Source of the DNA: Nocardioides sp. zg-1230
GTDB lineage: Bacteria > Actinomycetota > Actinomycetes > Propionibacteriales > Nocardioidaceae
Reading direction: 5' to 3'
DNA: 64,000 bases
Assembly (NCBI RefSeq): GCF_013155335.1
Contig: NZ_JABJQZ010000007.1
Span: 51,626 to 115,625, forward strand
The translations under genes were made by a program, and so were the position numbers. The notes under the pieces are model-generated. The model saw only the letters and a list, made by a program, of their open reading frames with translations, was not told where the DNA came from and did not search any database. Shown in pieces: positions 22,115-31,064 of this stretch. The stretch's first letter is position 1, and each line of letters starts with the position of its first letter.

Positions 22115-23739
22115 CCACCCACGACCTGTTCGTCGACGAGCTGTCCGCGACCCTGGCGGGCGTCGAGCCCACGCCCCCTGCTCGCAGGTGGCTGGACGAC
22201 ACCACGGCGGAGCTGGTCGAGGTGCACCTGCCCCGCGCACTCGCCGAGGCCACCCTGCCTCCCGGTCACTGGTTCATCCCGCGCCTGGAGCTGGCGCTGC
22301 GGTGCCGTGACGTCGCGGCCCTGCCCCCGCTCGCCGCCGACTGGTCCCGGGCGATCGTGGAGGCGCTCGCCCGCTCGGTGGCCACGGATCGCTCGTGTGT
22401 GCACTTCGGCAACGACGTCGAGCTCGTCGCGGCCTACCTCGTCGCGGCCGTCTCCACGGACCCGTCGGCCGACTGGGTGTGGGCCCGCTGCGGCATGGAC
22501 GACGCGACGACTCGTGCCCTGCCGCCGGCGGAGCGGGTGGTGGCCGCGCTGGTGGGCCGTCCTCACGTGGCGGTCGCTGCGATGGTGCGAGCGGCAGAGG
22601 TGTGCTCGGTGGCCGCGCTGGACCGGGCGCTGGGCGAGGCGGGCTGGCAGGCGGTGGCCGTCGCGGCCGGAGCGGAGGCAGCGGTGCTCGAACCGCCACC
22701 GTCCGGGTACGGCGAGGAGCCCGCTGAGCCCGACCACACCGTCGAGGCCATGGTCACCTCCGCGACGCTGGGACGGCTGCTGCTCGGCTCGCGGCTGCGC
22801 CCGAGCGCCGCGACAGCGCAGGCCTGGGCGTGGCTGGTGGTGGCAGAGGTCGAACCTGCGTGGCTCACGACGTCGAGGCTGAGCAGGACTGTGGGAGGTG
22901 TCGCCTCCGTGCTGCTGGAGCGGCTGACCGAGGCCCGTCTCGCCAGGGCGGCGGCGCTGCGCGACGTGCCCTCGGCGCGAGAGGAGACCGCCGCTCGTCA
23001 GGCGGCGCACGGCCTGCCTGGTGCGGCACCGCGCGAGAGCACCGCTGAGTCGTCCCCGCTCGATCCGGATTCGCCGTACGGCGGAACGCAGGCGCCGGTG
23101 CGCGAGGCCGGGCGTGCGGACCCGCGCCTGGCCGTTGCCGTGGAGGAGGACGGGATCCGCGAGCAGTCGCAGGGTGAGGACGTCCCCGTGGTCGAGGAGG
23201 TCGCTGACACCGCCGCCGCGGGCATCTCGTCCCAGTTGGCCGGACTGCTCCACCTGCTCGCGACCGCGACCGCAGCCGGCCTCCCTGATCGGGTCCTCGA
23301 CGACCCCGGGCTGGCGGACCGGGGCGTGCGGTGGGCGGTGTGGCAGGCGGCGCTGCTGCTCACCGCAGCCCGCCCCGACGACCCGGCGGTCCTCGCACTG
23401 GCGGGCCTGGCCACCGACCGGACCGGGGCCCTGCTCGACGCCGCCCCTGCCACCGCCGCCGAGCGACGCCGACTGGCCGTGCTCGCCGCCAGGTGGCGCC
23501 GGGTCACGGTGGCCCGGCTCTGCTCGTTCGACCCCGACGTGGCCGGGCCCCTGGCCGGCGCGGCCGCGGTCCTGGGGTGGCTGGTCACGCGGCCCGGGCA
23601 GATCGACGCCGAGCCCGGGTGGATCACGGTGGTCCTGCCGCTGTCAGGCGTCGAACCCGCCATCCGCGCCGCCGGACTCGACCTCGACCCCGGTTTCGTG
23701 CCCTGGCTCGGGACGGTCGTGAGGTTCCACTATGAGTGA
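22111..23739 (+). CDS. Candidate eCIS tape-measure protein (CIS_TMP-like, Afp14 position)
   Basis: This 542-residue protein has an N-terminal region ending HWFIPRLELALRCRDV followed by a helix with LPPLAADWSRAIVEALARS. This resembles the I-x-R-L-E-L-D-L-G plus amphipathic helix start of contractile-injection-system tape-measure proteins. The C-terminal half has AGISSQLAGLLHLLATATAAG and DRGVRWAVWQAALLLTAARPDD, like the AGLVLLxPFL and ERAVLLLHYLA segments of that family. It ends with a WLGTVVRFHYE strand. It lies directly before the AAA+ ATPase gene, the Afp14-Afp15 arrangement. If correct it is short, implying a short particle or a shared role with another protein. Family assignment is moderate. 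Confidence 0.6.
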   Translation: MTTHDLFVDELSATLAGVEPTPPARRWLDDTTAELVEVHLPRALAEATLPPGHWFIPRLELALRCRDVAALPPLAADWSRAIVEALARSVATDRSCVHFGNDVELVAAYLVAAVSTDPSADWVWARCGMDDATTRALPPAERVVAALVGRPHVAVAAMVRAAEVCSVAALDRALGEAGWQAVAVAAGAEAAVLEPPPSGYGEEPAEPDHTVEAMVTSATLGRLLLGSRLRPSAATAQAWAWLVVAEVEPAWLTTSRLSRTVGGVASVLLERLTEARLARAAALRDVPSAREETAARQAAHGLPGAAPRESTAESSPLDPDSPYGGTQAPVREAGRADPRLAVAVEEDGIREQSQGEDVPVVEEVADTAAAGISSQLAGLLHLLATATAAGLPDRVLDDPGLADRGVRWAVWQAALLLTAARPDDPAVLALAGLATDRTGALLDAAPATAAERRRLAVLAARWRRVTVARLCSFDPDVAGPLAGAAAVLGWLVTRPGQIDAEPGWITVVLPLSGVEPAIRAAGLDLDPGFVPWLGTVVRFHYE

Positions 23740-25720
23740 GCTCGACGTCGTCCTCCACCGGCTCGCCGTCAGGCTGGCCGACCACCTGCACGCCGCCGGT
23801 GACGAGCAACCTGGCTGGGAGGCGTGGCTGCGGGCCTGGGCGACGACCCATCCCGGGGTCGACCTCGGCCGCGGTCCGGACACCCCGCTCGACCGGCTGC
23901 GCTTCCGACTCGGGCTGGAACCGGAGGAGGTCGCCCTGGTCGTGCTCGCCGGCATGCCGGAGGAGAGCGACGGGTTCGCCGGTGCCCTGCGCGAGCTGCA
24001 CCCGGCGAACGAGGGCCGGCCGACCGTCGGCCTCGCGCTCCGGCTGCTCCAACCCGAGGACCCGTCCCGGCTGCTCGCCGTTCTGCACGGAGGTGCGGCA
24101 GTGCGCGGGTCGGCGCTGGAGGTCACCGGCGCGGTCCCGTTCACGGAACGCTCGCTCGTGCTCACCGAGGGGCTGTGGGGCGCCCTGCGCTCCTACCCCC
24201 GGGATGGACGAGGCGACGAGGTCGCGACCGACGGGCTAGTGCCTGGGCTCGAGAGCTGGCTCGCCACGCCCCAGGTCGCTGATGCGGTGCGGGCTCTGGA
24301 AGAGCCCGGCCGCACCCTGGTGCTGGTGCTGGCCGAAGACGAGACCGTCGCACTCGGCCGCTGCGCGGCGCTGGCCACCGGGGTGGGGACCACGCTGCTG
24401 GCGCGGCGCGGCGTACCTGACGATCCCCGCGGTCTCGCAGCGCTGTCGGTGCTGGCGATCGCGCGCGCGGAGCTCCCGCTGCTGGTCGCCTTCTCCTCGG
24501 TGGCCGACGGCGGCCCGGCCCGGCAGCTCGACTCCTCGCTGGTGACCGGGCCGCTGATGGTGGCGGCCCGGACCGGCTCGGTCTCCCTCAGCGGTCCCGA
24601 CCCGGTGGTCGCGCTGCGCGTGAGCGACGTCCCTCCGGCGGACCAGCGCCTGGCGTGGGAGGCGGCCCTGCCCGACGAACCGGCTGCGGCCGCCGAGCTG
24701 GCCGCGCGGCACTCCCTCGACCCGGCCCTGACAGCCCAGCTGGCCGCTGACCTGTCCCGCCGCTCGCGACCCGACCCCACGCGCTCGGTCGGCGCGATGG
24801 TGACCGAGTCCATCCGCGGCCGGGCCAGCGCTGCCCTGCCGCCGGGCTCCCGACTGAGCACCCCCGACGTCGGGTGGAGCCGGCTCGTGCTGCCCCGCGA
24901 CGACAAGTCGTGCCTGCGCGAGGCCGTCGCCCGGCTGGAGCTGCAGTCACTGGTCCTGGAGACATGGGGCCTCGGCCAGGCCGCCCGGGCAGATCGCGGC
25001 GTGCGCCTGCTCTTCTGCGGACCGCCCGGCACCGGCAAGACCCTGGCGGCCGAGGTGGTGGCCAGCCGGGTGGGCACCGACCTGCTCACCGTCGACGTGG
25101 CCAACGTGGTCTCGAAGTGGATCGGTGAGACCGAGAAGAACCTGGGGGCGGTCTTCGACGTCGCCGAGCGCACCCAGGCGGTGCTCTTCATGGACGAGGC
25201 GGACGCCCTGTTCGGCAGCCGCACGAAGGTCAGCGACGCCCACGACCGGTACGCCAACTTGGAGACCGCCTACCTGCTCCAGCGGCTGGACCGCTTCCAG
25301 GGCCTGGCGGTGCTGGCCACCAACCTGCGGCACAACATCGACCCGGCCTTCACACGCCGCATGGACTACGTCATCGAGTTCGACCTGCCCGACGCCGAGG
25401 CGCGCGAGGTGATGTGGGCGATGCACGTGCCTGAGCCGGTGCGCGGCACCGACGTCGACCTGGCCACGCTGGCCCGTCGCCACGCGGTGCCCGGCGGATG
25501 GATCCGCAACGCCGCCCTCGGGGCGGCCTACCTCGCGGCCTCCTCCGGCGAGCCCGTGACCCAGGAGCAGCTGCTGGCGGCCCTGCGACGCGAGTACGCC
25601 AAGGACAGCCGCACCATGCCGGCCGAACCGACCAGTTCCCGACGGTCAGCCGGCCGTCTCGACACACCCGACGAGCGCGCCATCCGCACCCTCGCCGCCA
25701 CGTCCAAGGAGTCGTCATGA
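23732..25720 (+). CDS. AAA+ ATPase of the eCIS (Afp15/Pvc15-like)
   Basis: This 662-residue protein has an N-terminal helical winged region (1-150) and a degenerate first part. At about residues 425-560 there is a full AAA+ module: Walker A GPPGTGKTLAAE near 430, Walker B AVLFMDEADALFG near 485, sensor 1 LAVLATNLRHNID and arginine-finger region DPAFTRRMDYVIEF. Every Afp/PVC-type cluster has such an ATPase. It is needed for assembly or cargo loading, although its exact role is unsettled. ATG at 23732 overlaps the tape-measure stop by 8 bases. Confidence 0.95.
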   Translation: MSELDVVLHRLAVRLADHLHAAGDEQPGWEAWLRAWATTHPGVDLGRGPDTPLDRLRFRLGLEPEEVALVVLAGMPEESDGFAGALRELHPANEGRPTVGLALRLLQPEDPSRLLAVLHGGAAVRGSALEVTGAVPFTERSLVLTEGLWGALRSYPRDGRGDEVATDGLVPGLESWLATPQVADAVRALEEPGRTLVLVLAEDETVALGRCAALATGVGTTLLARRGVPDDPRGLAALSVLAIARAELPLLVAFSSVADGGPARQLDSSLVTGPLMVAARTGSVSLSGPDPVVALRVSDVPPADQRLAWEAALPDEPAAAAELAARHSLDPALTAQLAADLSRRSRPDPTRSVGAMVTESIRGRASAALPPGSRLSTPDVGWSRLVLPRDDKSCLREAVARLELQSLVLETWGLGQAARADRGVRLLFCGPPGTGKTLAAEVVASRVGTDLLTVDVANVVSKWIGETEKNLGAVFDVAERTQAVLFMDEADALFGSRTKVSDAHDRYANLETAYLLQRLDRFQGLAVLATNLRHNIDPAFTRRMDYVIEFDLPDAEAREVMWAMHVPEPVRGTDVDLATLARRHAVPGGWIRNAALGAAYLAASSGEPVTQEQLLAALRREYAKDSRTMPAEPTSSRRSAGRLDTPDERAIRTLAATSKESS

Positions 25721-27081
25721 GCAGCCAGCAACCCCACGGCAGCCTCGCCCGGGACGATCGCGAGGACGTCGAGCTCCCGCTGTGGCCGTTCCAGTCCCTG
25801 CGCGTGGCGCCGGGGATGCTGCTGGGCACGGAGGACTTCCACGTCATGCTCGGCAACCCGCGCGCGAAGATGCGCCTGCACCAGGGCTGGCTGCACGGTT
25901 CGGGAGTGGTCTGGGGGCTGCCGGTGACCCTCAGCGACGACGCCACGCTGCTCGAGGTGGGGCAGGGACTGGCCGTCGACGGATGGGGTCGGGAGCTGCG
26001 GCTCGAGCACCAGGAGTGCCTCACCCTCCAGGCCTGGGCCAAGGCGTGGCTCGAGATGCACCCAGACACGACCACCGACTCCGGCTCGACCAGCACGTGC
26101 AAGTCGGGGACGCGCCACGTCTGCGTCCACGTGGTGCTCGAGGCGGACTGGTGCCTGGACCGGCTGGTGCCTGCCCTGGCCGACCCGTGCGACACGACGA
26201 GGAAGCACAACGAGGCGTCCCGGGTCGTCGAGACAGCGCGCCTACGGATCGTCGAGGAGGCCCCGGCGCAGTGGGAGCCCTACCCGCGGGTGCGTGCGCT
26301 GCTCGGTCTCGACACCGATGGGAAGCACACCAGCGACGAGCGGGTGGTCGAGGCGCTCCGCAGGGTGCGCGGGGCGCCGCCGAAGCGGCGTCGGCTCGTG
26401 CTGCTGGAGGAGCTGCGCTGCCTGGCCGCCCTCGACGTGACCGAGGTGGTGCCGCCCCGGCAGGAGGGCACTCCTCACCCCGGCCTCTTCTCCGTGCCGC
26501 CGGCGGCGGCTCCCGTCGTCCTGGCCCGCCTCTGCCTCGACGTGGAGGCCGACGGGTGCGTCACTCTCTGCGAACCCATCGATCCCTGCGCCCGACGTGC
26601 TCTCCTGCCCACCACCACCCTCCAGGACCTGCTGTGCGCAGGCGCCTCGGGGTCGACCGAGGACCAGCCGGGCACCGAGGTCGAGGGACCCCGGCTCCAG
26701 GGCCGCCTGAAATGGGACGAGGACCTGAAAGGCTTCAGCTTCCGGCTCACCGCACGAGCAGCAGCCGGCTCGCAGGAGCACGCGGTGGAGGTCAGCTCTC
26801 TTTCCGCCCACGGCCACGGCTGGGCCCGCGAGGAGTGCCGCAGGATCCGCCTGACCAAGCGCGGGAAGCGGGTGCGGGTGCGCTTGGACGGCCCGCCGTC
26901 GTACGGGCTGGTGCGGGTCGTGGTCCGCGGCACCGGCACCACGCCCCTCTACGGGGCGAGCCCGCGGGCGCCGTTCGCCGGTCTCCTCGGAGGTGCGCCC
27001 GGCGGTGCCGACGAGGGGCACGACGCGGTGCTCACCAGCTACTTCCCGCACCTCGACAGCAGTCAGGAGAAGTCGACATGA
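25717..27081 (+). CDS. eCIS-associated protein with N-terminal 'LHGSGVVWGL' domain
   Basis: This 454-residue protein starts at ATG 25717 in the ATPase stop. Residues 30-95 read LRVAPGMLLGTEDFHVML, LHQGWLHGSGVVWGLPVTL and VGQGLAVDGWGRELRL, a domain that recurs in proteins at the 3' end of actinobacterial eCIS clusters, usually left as hypothetical. The middle has Cys-rich spots (STCKSGTRHVC, CVTLCEPIDPC). The C-terminal 130 residues are beta-rich. It shares its N-terminal domain with the next gene, so the two are tandem diverged paralogs. No enzymatic motif is visible. They may be baseplate-attached accessory or receptor-binding components. Confidence 0.65.
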   Translation: MSSQQPHGSLARDDREDVELPLWPFQSLRVAPGMLLGTEDFHVMLGNPRAKMRLHQGWLHGSGVVWGLPVTLSDDATLLEVGQGLAVDGWGRELRLEHQECLTLQAWAKAWLEMHPDTTTDSGSTSTCKSGTRHVCVHVVLEADWCLDRLVPALADPCDTTRKHNEASRVVETARLRIVEEAPAQWEPYPRVRALLGLDTDGKHTSDERVVEALRRVRGAPPKRRRLVLLEELRCLAALDVTEVVPPRQEGTPHPGLFSVPPAAAPVVLARLCLDVEADGCVTLCEPIDPCARRALLPTTTLQDLLCAGASGSTEDQPGTEVEGPRLQGRLKWDEDLKGFSFRLTARAAAGSQEHAVEVSSLSAHGHGWAREECRRIRLTKRGKRVRVRLDGPPSYGLVRVVVRGTGTTPLYGASPRAPFAGLLGGAPGGADEGHDAVLTSYFPHLDSSQEKST

Positions 27082-28571
27082 CCACCCAGTCCACCTCGGA
27101 GGACCGGTCCGCCACCCGGCCCCCACCCGGAGCCTTCGAGCGGTTGGCGGCCTTCGACGGCCTCTTCCTGCGGTCCGAGCACCTCAACCTGATGCAGGAG
27201 TACGCGTACTCGGTCGCGGCGGCGGTGGCGAGCGCCGGCGGCCCGGGCATCGTGTGGGGCTTCGAGGTGTCGTTGTCCCAGGGCAAGGTCAACGTCTCCC
27301 CCGGGCTGGCGGTGATGGACGACGGCAGACCGCTGCGCAGCAACGACCTCCTCCAGCTGGAGATCGACGAGCTGACGGCTGCCGCGGGCATCTACTACGA
27401 GGTTCGCCTCGGATGGGACACCTGGCAGGAGGGCGAGGAGGCCGTCCAGGGTCTGCTCTGCGACTCGGGCTGCGGCGACAACGGCGCCGTGCGCAGCGCG
27501 CGCCTGCTGGAAGGACCCTCGGTGCTGGTGACCAAGGTGGACCGGGTCACCGAGCTCGCGTCGCACACGGACCGGCGCCGCTCCTGGCTGGCGTCATACC
27601 TGTTCGAGGAGGAGGACGACGCGCTCGGTCGTCTGCCACGCGGGTACGACACCGAGCTCCCCCTCGCGTGGCGGCCGATGGCGCCGCCACCCGTCCGGGA
27701 CTCGCTGCCCCTGGCCGTGCTGCTCCCGCCCCGGGGCGACGGGGCGTGGGAGCTCGACACCTGGATGGTGCGCCGCGACCGCGGAGCCGCACCACCGCGC
27801 CGCTACTGGGAGGGCCGACTGCGGATGCGGCCCTGGGACGTCTTCCTCGCGCAGGTGCTGCAGTTCCAGGCCCAGGTCGCGGACGAGGCCACGAGCAGCG
27901 GCACGGCCCCGGACACCGCGAAGGTGCGCAGCACGCTGAAGGAGCAGGCGCAGGCGAGTCGCCGTCTGGCCGCGGCATTCCAGGGGAGACCCGAGCAGGC
28001 AGATCTGGAGGCGCTGTCCCAGCAGACCACGTGGCTGGAGGAGATGCTGAGCCGCTCCTCGATCGCCCGCCTCTCCCCCGGCGGCGCGCGCCGGGCCAAG
28101 GGCTCCGTCGGCCCACCCGGAGGAACCCTCATCGAGATCCCGCCGGCCGGGTTCCTGCCGTGCTCCTCGGACGGCCTCGAGACGGTCCGGGACGCGGTGG
28201 AGACCTACCTGGCCAGCCCTGGTCTGGTCCGGCGAGTCTGCCGCTGCTCGCTGGGCGACGTAGGGCGCCTCTTCGAGGACGCCCAGCACCGCGACCGAAC
28301 CACCCTCGCCTCTCCGGGCACCACGACCGGCGAGACCCAGGCCATCGACGTGCACGTGCCGTCGGAAGGGGACCGCGCCACGACCACGTGGGTCCTCTTC
28401 ACCCGCACCGAGCGCCTCGAGTGTCCCGAGCACGAGTCCCCACAGGAGGACTCTTCCGAGAAACCGTCAGCGGCCGAGGAGGCTTCTGCCCCGTCGACCC
28501 GGGCGAGTGCGCGGACCCGCTCTGCAAAACCCGCTGCCAAGAAGCCGGGCGCTGCCAAGGGGCAGCAATGA
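27078..28571 (+). CDS. eCIS-associated protein, paralog of the preceding gene
   Basis: This 497-residue protein overlaps its neighbour by ATGA. Residues 20-90 read RLAAFDGLFLRSEHLNLMQ, GGPGIVWGFEVSL and VNVSPGLAVMDDGRPL, matching the G-x-V-W-G and pGLAVd-x-G-R layout of the preceding protein. A central helix (about 260-330) is coiled-coil-like. The C-terminal 60 residues are Glu/Ala/Lys-rich and end in a basic AKPAAKKPGAAKGQQ tail that looks disordered. It contains a GCGD and a CRCSLGDVGRLF segment. Function unknown. Likely structural or accessory. Confidence 0.65.
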   Translation: MTTQSTSEDRSATRPPPGAFERLAAFDGLFLRSEHLNLMQEYAYSVAAAVASAGGPGIVWGFEVSLSQGKVNVSPGLAVMDDGRPLRSNDLLQLEIDELTAAAGIYYEVRLGWDTWQEGEEAVQGLLCDSGCGDNGAVRSARLLEGPSVLVTKVDRVTELASHTDRRRSWLASYLFEEEDDALGRLPRGYDTELPLAWRPMAPPPVRDSLPLAVLLPPRGDGAWELDTWMVRRDRGAAPPRRYWEGRLRMRPWDVFLAQVLQFQAQVADEATSSGTAPDTAKVRSTLKEQAQASRRLAAAFQGRPEQADLEALSQQTTWLEEMLSRSSIARLSPGGARRAKGSVGPPGGTLIEIPPAGFLPCSSDGLETVRDAVETYLASPGLVRRVCRCSLGDVGRLFEDAQHRDRTTLASPGTTTGETQAIDVHVPSEGDRATTTWVLFTRTERLECPEHESPQEDSSEKPSAAEEASAPSTRASARTRSAKPAAKKPGAAKGQQ

Positions 28572-28786
28572 GCGAAGAGCCCTTGGGAACCGTGCGGTCC
28601 GTAGGCCGCCTGCGACCGACTGGCGTGCTGGTGGTGCGCTCCGAGCCGATCGACCACGCGCGCGTCTACTCGGTGACGGTGAGCCTCGACATCCTGCAGG
28701 TCACCGCCCAGCGAAACCTGCGCTCCAGCGACGTGAACGAGGTGCTGCGCATCGTCGCGCGCTTCCTCAACGACTCATCCGGCTGA
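28568..28786 (+). CDS. 72-residue eCIS-operon terminal protein
   Basis: This small protein (MSEEPLGTVRSVGRLRPTGV...) starts at ATG 28568 inside the stop of the preceding gene. It has three predicted strands (GVLVVRSEP, ARVYSVTVSLDILQVTA) and a C-terminal helix (SSDVNEVLRIVARFLND). There is no recognisable family. The ATGA overlap makes it the last gene of the operon. It could be a chaperone-like or particle-associated small protein. Confidence 0.65.
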   Translation: MSEEPLGTVRSVGRLRPTGVLVVRSEPIDHARVYSVTVSLDILQVTAQRNLRSSDVNEVLRIVARFLNDSSG

Positions 28787-28877
28787 TCGGGGTCCCGAAG
28801 GCCCCGCCGCGCGCGGTGACAGAGTCGTGACGCAGCGCGACTACTGTCGCTATCGTCGTGGGATCGGGGAGGCGACT

Positions 28878-29687
28878 ATGACGGGTTCACCGGGTGAGGA
28901 CCTCGCGTTGCTCGCCGCACCCCCGACCCTGAGGGCCGCTGATGCGGCCCCGAGCCAGGAGCTGCGACTTTTCGGCGGCCCGTACGTGGTGGACGGGAAC
29001 CGTCCGATCTCAGTCCCGGAGGGCAGCAAGCGACTGCTGGTGTTCATCGCGCTGCGCCGAGGGCGCGTCGACCGTCGTCAGGCGGCCGGCACCCTGTGGC
29101 CTAACGGTGACGATGAGCGAGCCGCCGGCAACCTCCGGTCCGCGCTCTGGCGGATGAAGGGTGCCGGCATCAGCGTCGTACGCGCCGACAAGTACGCCCT
29201 GTGGCTTGATCCTCAAGCCCGGTTCGATGTCCGCGACCTCGACCGGTGGGCCGGTCGCATCATCGAGGAGACGGCAGTAGGCGCAGACCTCCGCATGCCT
29301 CGTTGCAGCCTGGACGCGGTGGACCTGCTGCCAGGTTGGTACGACGACTGGGTGATCTACGAGCGGGAGCGGTTGCGCCAGCGCCTGCTCCACGCGCTGG
29401 AGAGCCTGAGCCGCACCCTGGCCAAGTCGCGCCTGTTCGCCCAGGCCATTGAGGTTGCTCTCGAGGGTGTCCGAATCGATCCCCTGCGGGAGAGCGCCCT
29501 GCGGGTACTGGTGGAGGCCCATCTGGCCGAGGGCAACCTCTGTGAGGCACGGCGGATCTACCGTGACTACTCAGACCTGGTGAGGCGAGAGCTGGGCATC
29601 TCACCCGATCCCGAGCTCCAGGCCCTCGTCGAAGGCTGCGGCCAGACAGTCCTCCGGACCCTCCCTCGGGCGCGCACCCCCTTCTGA
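28878..29687 (+). CDS. SARP-like regulator (winged helix plus BTAD)
   Basis: This 269-residue protein starts at ATG 28878, preceded by GGGGAGG at a 5-base spacing. A GTG further upstream at 28827 has no such site. Residues about 30-105 form an OmpR-type winged helix (LRLFGGPYVVDGNRPISVPEGSKRLLVFIAL, then RVDRRQAAGTLWP and AAGNLRSALWRMK). Residues about 130-255 form the bacterial transcriptional activation domain (LPGWYDDWVIYERERLRQRLLHALE, IDPLRESALRVLVEAHLAEGN, LGISPDPELQALV). It has no ATPase part. It lies 91 bases after the eCIS operon on the same strand and is the best candidate local activator. Confidence 0.88.
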   Translation: MTGSPGEDLALLAAPPTLRAADAAPSQELRLFGGPYVVDGNRPISVPEGSKRLLVFIALRRGRVDRRQAAGTLWPNGDDERAAGNLRSALWRMKGAGISVVRADKYALWLDPQARFDVRDLDRWAGRIIEETAVGADLRMPRCSLDAVDLLPGWYDDWVIYERERLRQRLLHALESLSRTLAKSRLFAQAIEVALEGVRIDPLRESALRVLVEAHLAEGNLCEARRIYRDYSDLVRRELGISPDPELQALVEGCGQTVLRTLPRARTPF

Positions 29688-30107
29688 CGTCCGGCTAACC
29701 CTCACGCCAAACCCGGAGATGCGCTCACGCGCCGTGCATCACAGCACCGACGCGGGTCTCAGAACGCGACGCCTTCGCTTAGGGACACGAACTGACCGCA
29801 GGCGGCACCGCTGCCGGCGGCGCGCATGCCAAGCTCACGCTCAGCGCTGCCGGCGCGGTTTGAAGACTGCGTATCCGCGTTTGATCACCTGGAACAGAGT
29901 CTGGGCAAACCACGATCCTGACGAAGGTCTCCGGTGAGCCGACGTCCGTAATGCATCCCGCCCAATGTGACACAGCCACAAGGCACCTGGGTCGGCCACC
30001 ACAGTGGTGGCCAGCCGTGGGGCGAGCCTTCCCGCACGCGGCCGGGCCCCCGGTGACGTCCCGCTGAGTGGTGGAGTTCTCGACACCGTGCGGGTGAGTG
30101 GTTCTGA
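29688..30107. other. 420-base non-coding stretch before the transposase scar
   Basis: I find no gene here. G+C is slightly lower than in the flanks, and short frames are all interrupted. The only structure seen is a perfect inverted repeat at 29994-30012 (GGCCACCA, 3-base loop, TGGTGGCC) with no T-run on either side. The stretch may be remnant sequence from insertion events, in keeping with the truncated transposases that follow. Confidence 0.45.
29994..30012. repeat. Short perfect inverted repeat
   Basis: GGCCACCA at 29994-30001 and TGGTGGCC at 30005-30012 flank a CAG loop. With no following T-tract it is a weak terminator at most. It could be an operator-like palindrome or a relic of a mobile element end. 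Confidence 0.4.
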
Positions 30108-30467
30108 TCATGCCGTCATGAGTTCGGGCTTGGCCACCTCCTCGTTCTCGTGGTTGGTCTTCTTGGCCAACTGGGCCATGGAGTGCTCGGAGAGGTAGCG
30201 GCGTTCGGCGGTGACCTGACACTCGTCGTGGGCCTCGACGAGGACCGCGCCTGCCAGGCGGAGCAGGGCGGCGGGGTTGGGGAAGACCCCGACGACGTCG
30301 GTGCGGCGTTTCACTTCCTTGTTGAGCCGCTCGAGCGGGTTGGTCGACCAGATCTTCTTCCAGTGCGCCACCGGGAACCCGGTGAACGCGAGCAGGTCGT
30401 CGTGTGCGTCGCGGAGCATCTGCTCGACCTTGGGCAGCTGCTTGCCCAGCATCGTGGCCGTGTCCGG
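30108..30467 (-). pseudogene. IS256-family transposase, C-terminal remnant
   Basis: Read leftward, the frame gives MLGKQLPKVEQMLRDAHDD, LAFTGFPVAHWKKIWSTN, PLERLNKEVKRRTDVVGVFP and AVLVEAHDECQVTAERRYLSE. This is the C-terminal third of an IS256/mutator transposase, including the catalytic Glu of the DDE triad within the ERLNKE motif. Both catalytic Asp residues and the N-terminal DNA-binding part are missing. The homology stops near 30467, where an unrelated IS481 fragment begins on the other strand. The element cannot transpose. Confidence 0.85.
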
Positions 30468-30470
30468 TGA

Positions 30471-31061
30471 GAGTTCGCCCTCACCGACAACGGCATGGTC
30501 TGCACCGTCCGCCTGGCCGGCATCGGACACCGAGGCGGCCGAAACGGCTACGAGCACCAGCTCCGCGAGTGGCACGTGGTGCAGAAGAACTCCCGGCCCA
30601 ACCACCCCAGCACCTGCGGCAAGGTCGAACGCTTCCAGCAGACGATGAAGAACTGGCTCCGGACCCAGCCCGCCCAGACCGCCACCATCGAGCAGCTGCA
30701 GGCCCAGCTCGACCGGTTCCGCACCGAGTACAACCACCACCGGCCTCACCGCTCGCTGCCGCACCGAGCCACACCGGCAGCGGTCTACGACACCATGCCC
30801 AAGACCGTGCCCGGTCCATCGCGCGACCCCGAGACACACGACCGGGTCCGACACGAACGCATCGACAAGTCCAGCAGCGTCACCCTGCGCGTCGCCGGCC
30901 ACCTACGCCACATCGGCGTCGGCCGAACCCACGCCCGAACCCACGTCATCCTGCTCGTCCACGACCTTCACGTACGCGTCGTCAACGCAATCACAGGAGA
31001 GCTGCTCCGCGAGCTCACCCTCGACCCGAGCAAGGACTACCAGCCACGAACCCCCAAATGA
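30471..31061 (+). pseudogene. IS481-family transposase, C-terminal remnant
   Basis: The frame opens just after a stop at 30468-30470 with EFALTDNGMVCTVRLAG, which contains the second Asp of the integrase-type DDE triad. It continues with NSRPNHPSTCGKVERFQQTM (catalytic Glu), FRTEYNHHRPHRSLPHRATP and a C-terminal beta domain. The helix-turn-helix and the first catalytic Asp are absent. Its start coincides with the break point of the IS256 remnant. It ends just before the hairpin at 31065-31098. Non-functional. Confidence 0.85.
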
Positions 31062-31064
31062 AGA

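Noticed and set aside
18153..22240. Two open frames of nearly 780 residues each antisense to the wedge genes
   Set aside because: Both lie opposite well-identified J-like and gpI-like proteins and have shadow composition.
29994..30012. Rho-independent terminator for the SARP-like gene
   Set aside because: The hairpin is perfect but short, lies 306 bases after the gene and has no T-run on either side.
30468..30902. Continuation of the minus-strand IS256 frame beyond the break point
   Set aside because: The residues upstream of 30467 are the antisense of the IS481 fragment and do not resemble IS256 transposases.
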